A stretch of DNA of 7,476 bases from an uncultured Clostridia bacterium (GTDB lineage Bacteria > Bacillota_A > Clostridia > TANB77 > CAG-508), in the NCBI GenBank assembly GCA_947628335.1, contig CANQZT010000073.1, positions 1-7,476 on the forward strand. Reading direction: 5' to 3'. The translations under genes and the position numbers were made by a program. Positions 6,555 through 7,476 of this stretch are shown one piece after another. The notes below the pieces were generated by a model. It did not search any database. It was not told the origin of the DNA and saw only the letters and a list, made by a program, of their open reading frames with translations. Each line of letters opens with the position of its first letter. The first letter of the stretch is position 1.

Positions 6555-7476
6555 TTACTTAAAATATAAAACTTCTCTAAATCCTAAATTATATCCACGT
6601 TGTTGTGCATACCAGTTGTCTACAAAACACTCTCCTGCTATTATAGCCCAATTACTTACACAGCTTCCTCCTCTATCCATCATATACTGTCCATTAGAAG
6701 TAGTTTCAGTGGTAAATTCGCAAAGATTACCCGCCATATCATAAATATTGTATATTTTAAATGAATCACTAGCTCCACAACTTAATTCTATTTTTACATC
6801 TTCACTATTATTCATTCCTATTAGTCCTTTTTTGTAATTTTCTGCACCAGCATTTGTATGAAGAGAATAAAGAGCATTTATATCTTTTATATTTTGATTA
6901 TCATAATAATTACCCAAATCAGTAGAACCATTCTTTATTTTATCTTCACCAACTTTTTCTATCATTACATTGCAAATCCTATCCCATGCTCTAGAATCAA
7001 TTAAATAACTTTGTACACTCTCATTATTATCAATCATTGACTCTGCCGCTACTTTTGCATACATACCGGTTAATAGCATTCCAGACTGGTACGCCTCTTT
7101 TACTAACCGGTTTGGGTAAATCTACCAACTCTTGTATTCCCTTTTGAGGATTTGCTTTTCCTTCCACTGTTTTGGGATCAAAAATTATATTGTCATCAAG
7201 CTGAAATCCTGCTTCATATCTCGCAACATAAAATCCTACTGGTTCATTATTTTTTTCTAATTTTTGTAAGCTTGGTAACCCAATACTTTGAACTTGACTA
7301 TCAATAAAACTCATATCATGACTACTTTGAGGTAGTTGATTATTTTCTCTAGCAAATTTACTAATTTCTTCACTTTCGTTATATTCTTGTACTGTGCAAG
7401 GAATCCATACAAACTCATTTCCCTTTGAATCTATAACCACTAATCCATTTTCAATTATTTGTTCATCTTCCTTATC
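6555..7476 (-). pseudogene. SUMF1/FGE-sulfatase-fold protein, frameshifted and 5' partial
   Basis: Two reading frames together make one protein. The first runs in from the right window edge (7476, no start visible; a GTG at 7440 is internal) with NGLVVIDSKGNEFVWIP (10-26 of the joined 306 residues), GFYVARYEAG (81-90) and KPVSKRGVPVWN (122-133). It is then thrown out of frame and stops at a TGA at 7030-7032. The second frame carries the rest: SYLIDSRAWD, NIYDMAGNLCEF (243-254), RGGSC (268-272) and GFREV (298-302), ending in TAA. One extra base near 7065, or a TATG tandem duplication at 7058-7065, would explain the break. The fold is that of formylglycine-generating enzyme and related C-type-lectin-like proteins, but the catalytic cysteine spacing is not canonical, so an FGE reaction is not supported. 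It may be a true pseudogene, or an intact gene with a sequencing error. The visible part shows no signal peptide. Confidence 0.75.

Overview
This is an A+T-rich window (about 30% G+C by eye). Strong AGGAGG ribosome-binding sites, a TTGACA/17-bp/TAAAGT promoter and the gene order point to a Firmicute, most likely an uncultured or gut-type member of the Clostridia. Stop codons are TAA or TAG only, and tryptophan is TGG.

Layout. (1) 1-2160, plus strand: a Lon-like ATP-associated protease (AAA_32/LonC-YcbZ type), cut by the left window edge, with an intact Ser-Lys catalytic dyad. (2) 2151-2196: a perfect 21-bp inverted repeat with a 4-nt loop, acting as a shared terminator between convergent genes; it covers the lon-like stop codon and reaches into the stop codon of rplS. 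(3) 2195-6342, minus strand, read right to left: ylxM, ffh, rpsP, khpA, rimM, trmD, rplS. This is the classic Firmicute signal-recognition-particle / ribosome-maturation / tRNA-methylation operon, driven by a good sigma-A promoter at 6373-6401. (4) 6451-6542: nested A+T-rich inverted repeats that terminate the next gene. (5) 6555 to beyond 7476, minus strand: a SUMF1/FGE-sulfatase-fold gene broken by one frameshift near 7058-7083 and cut by the right window edge.

How the genes work together. YlxM and Ffh belong to co-translational membrane targeting. S16 and L19 are structural ribosomal proteins. RimM helps 30S maturation around S19/16S rRNA. KhpA is a small KH RNA-binding protein. TrmD makes m1G37 in tRNAs, which protects the reading frame. 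Two junctions (rpsP/khpA and rimM/trmD) fuse the upstream stop codon with the downstream Shine-Dalgarno (TAGGAGG), which suggests translational coupling.

Most of the window is conventional. The parts that deserve a second look are the long acidic, repeat-bearing tail on L19, the shared perfect terminator palindrome, the nested inverted repeats at 6451-6542, and the frameshifted FGE-fold gene with unusual cysteines in its signature motifs. I found no convincing evidence of a wholly new system.
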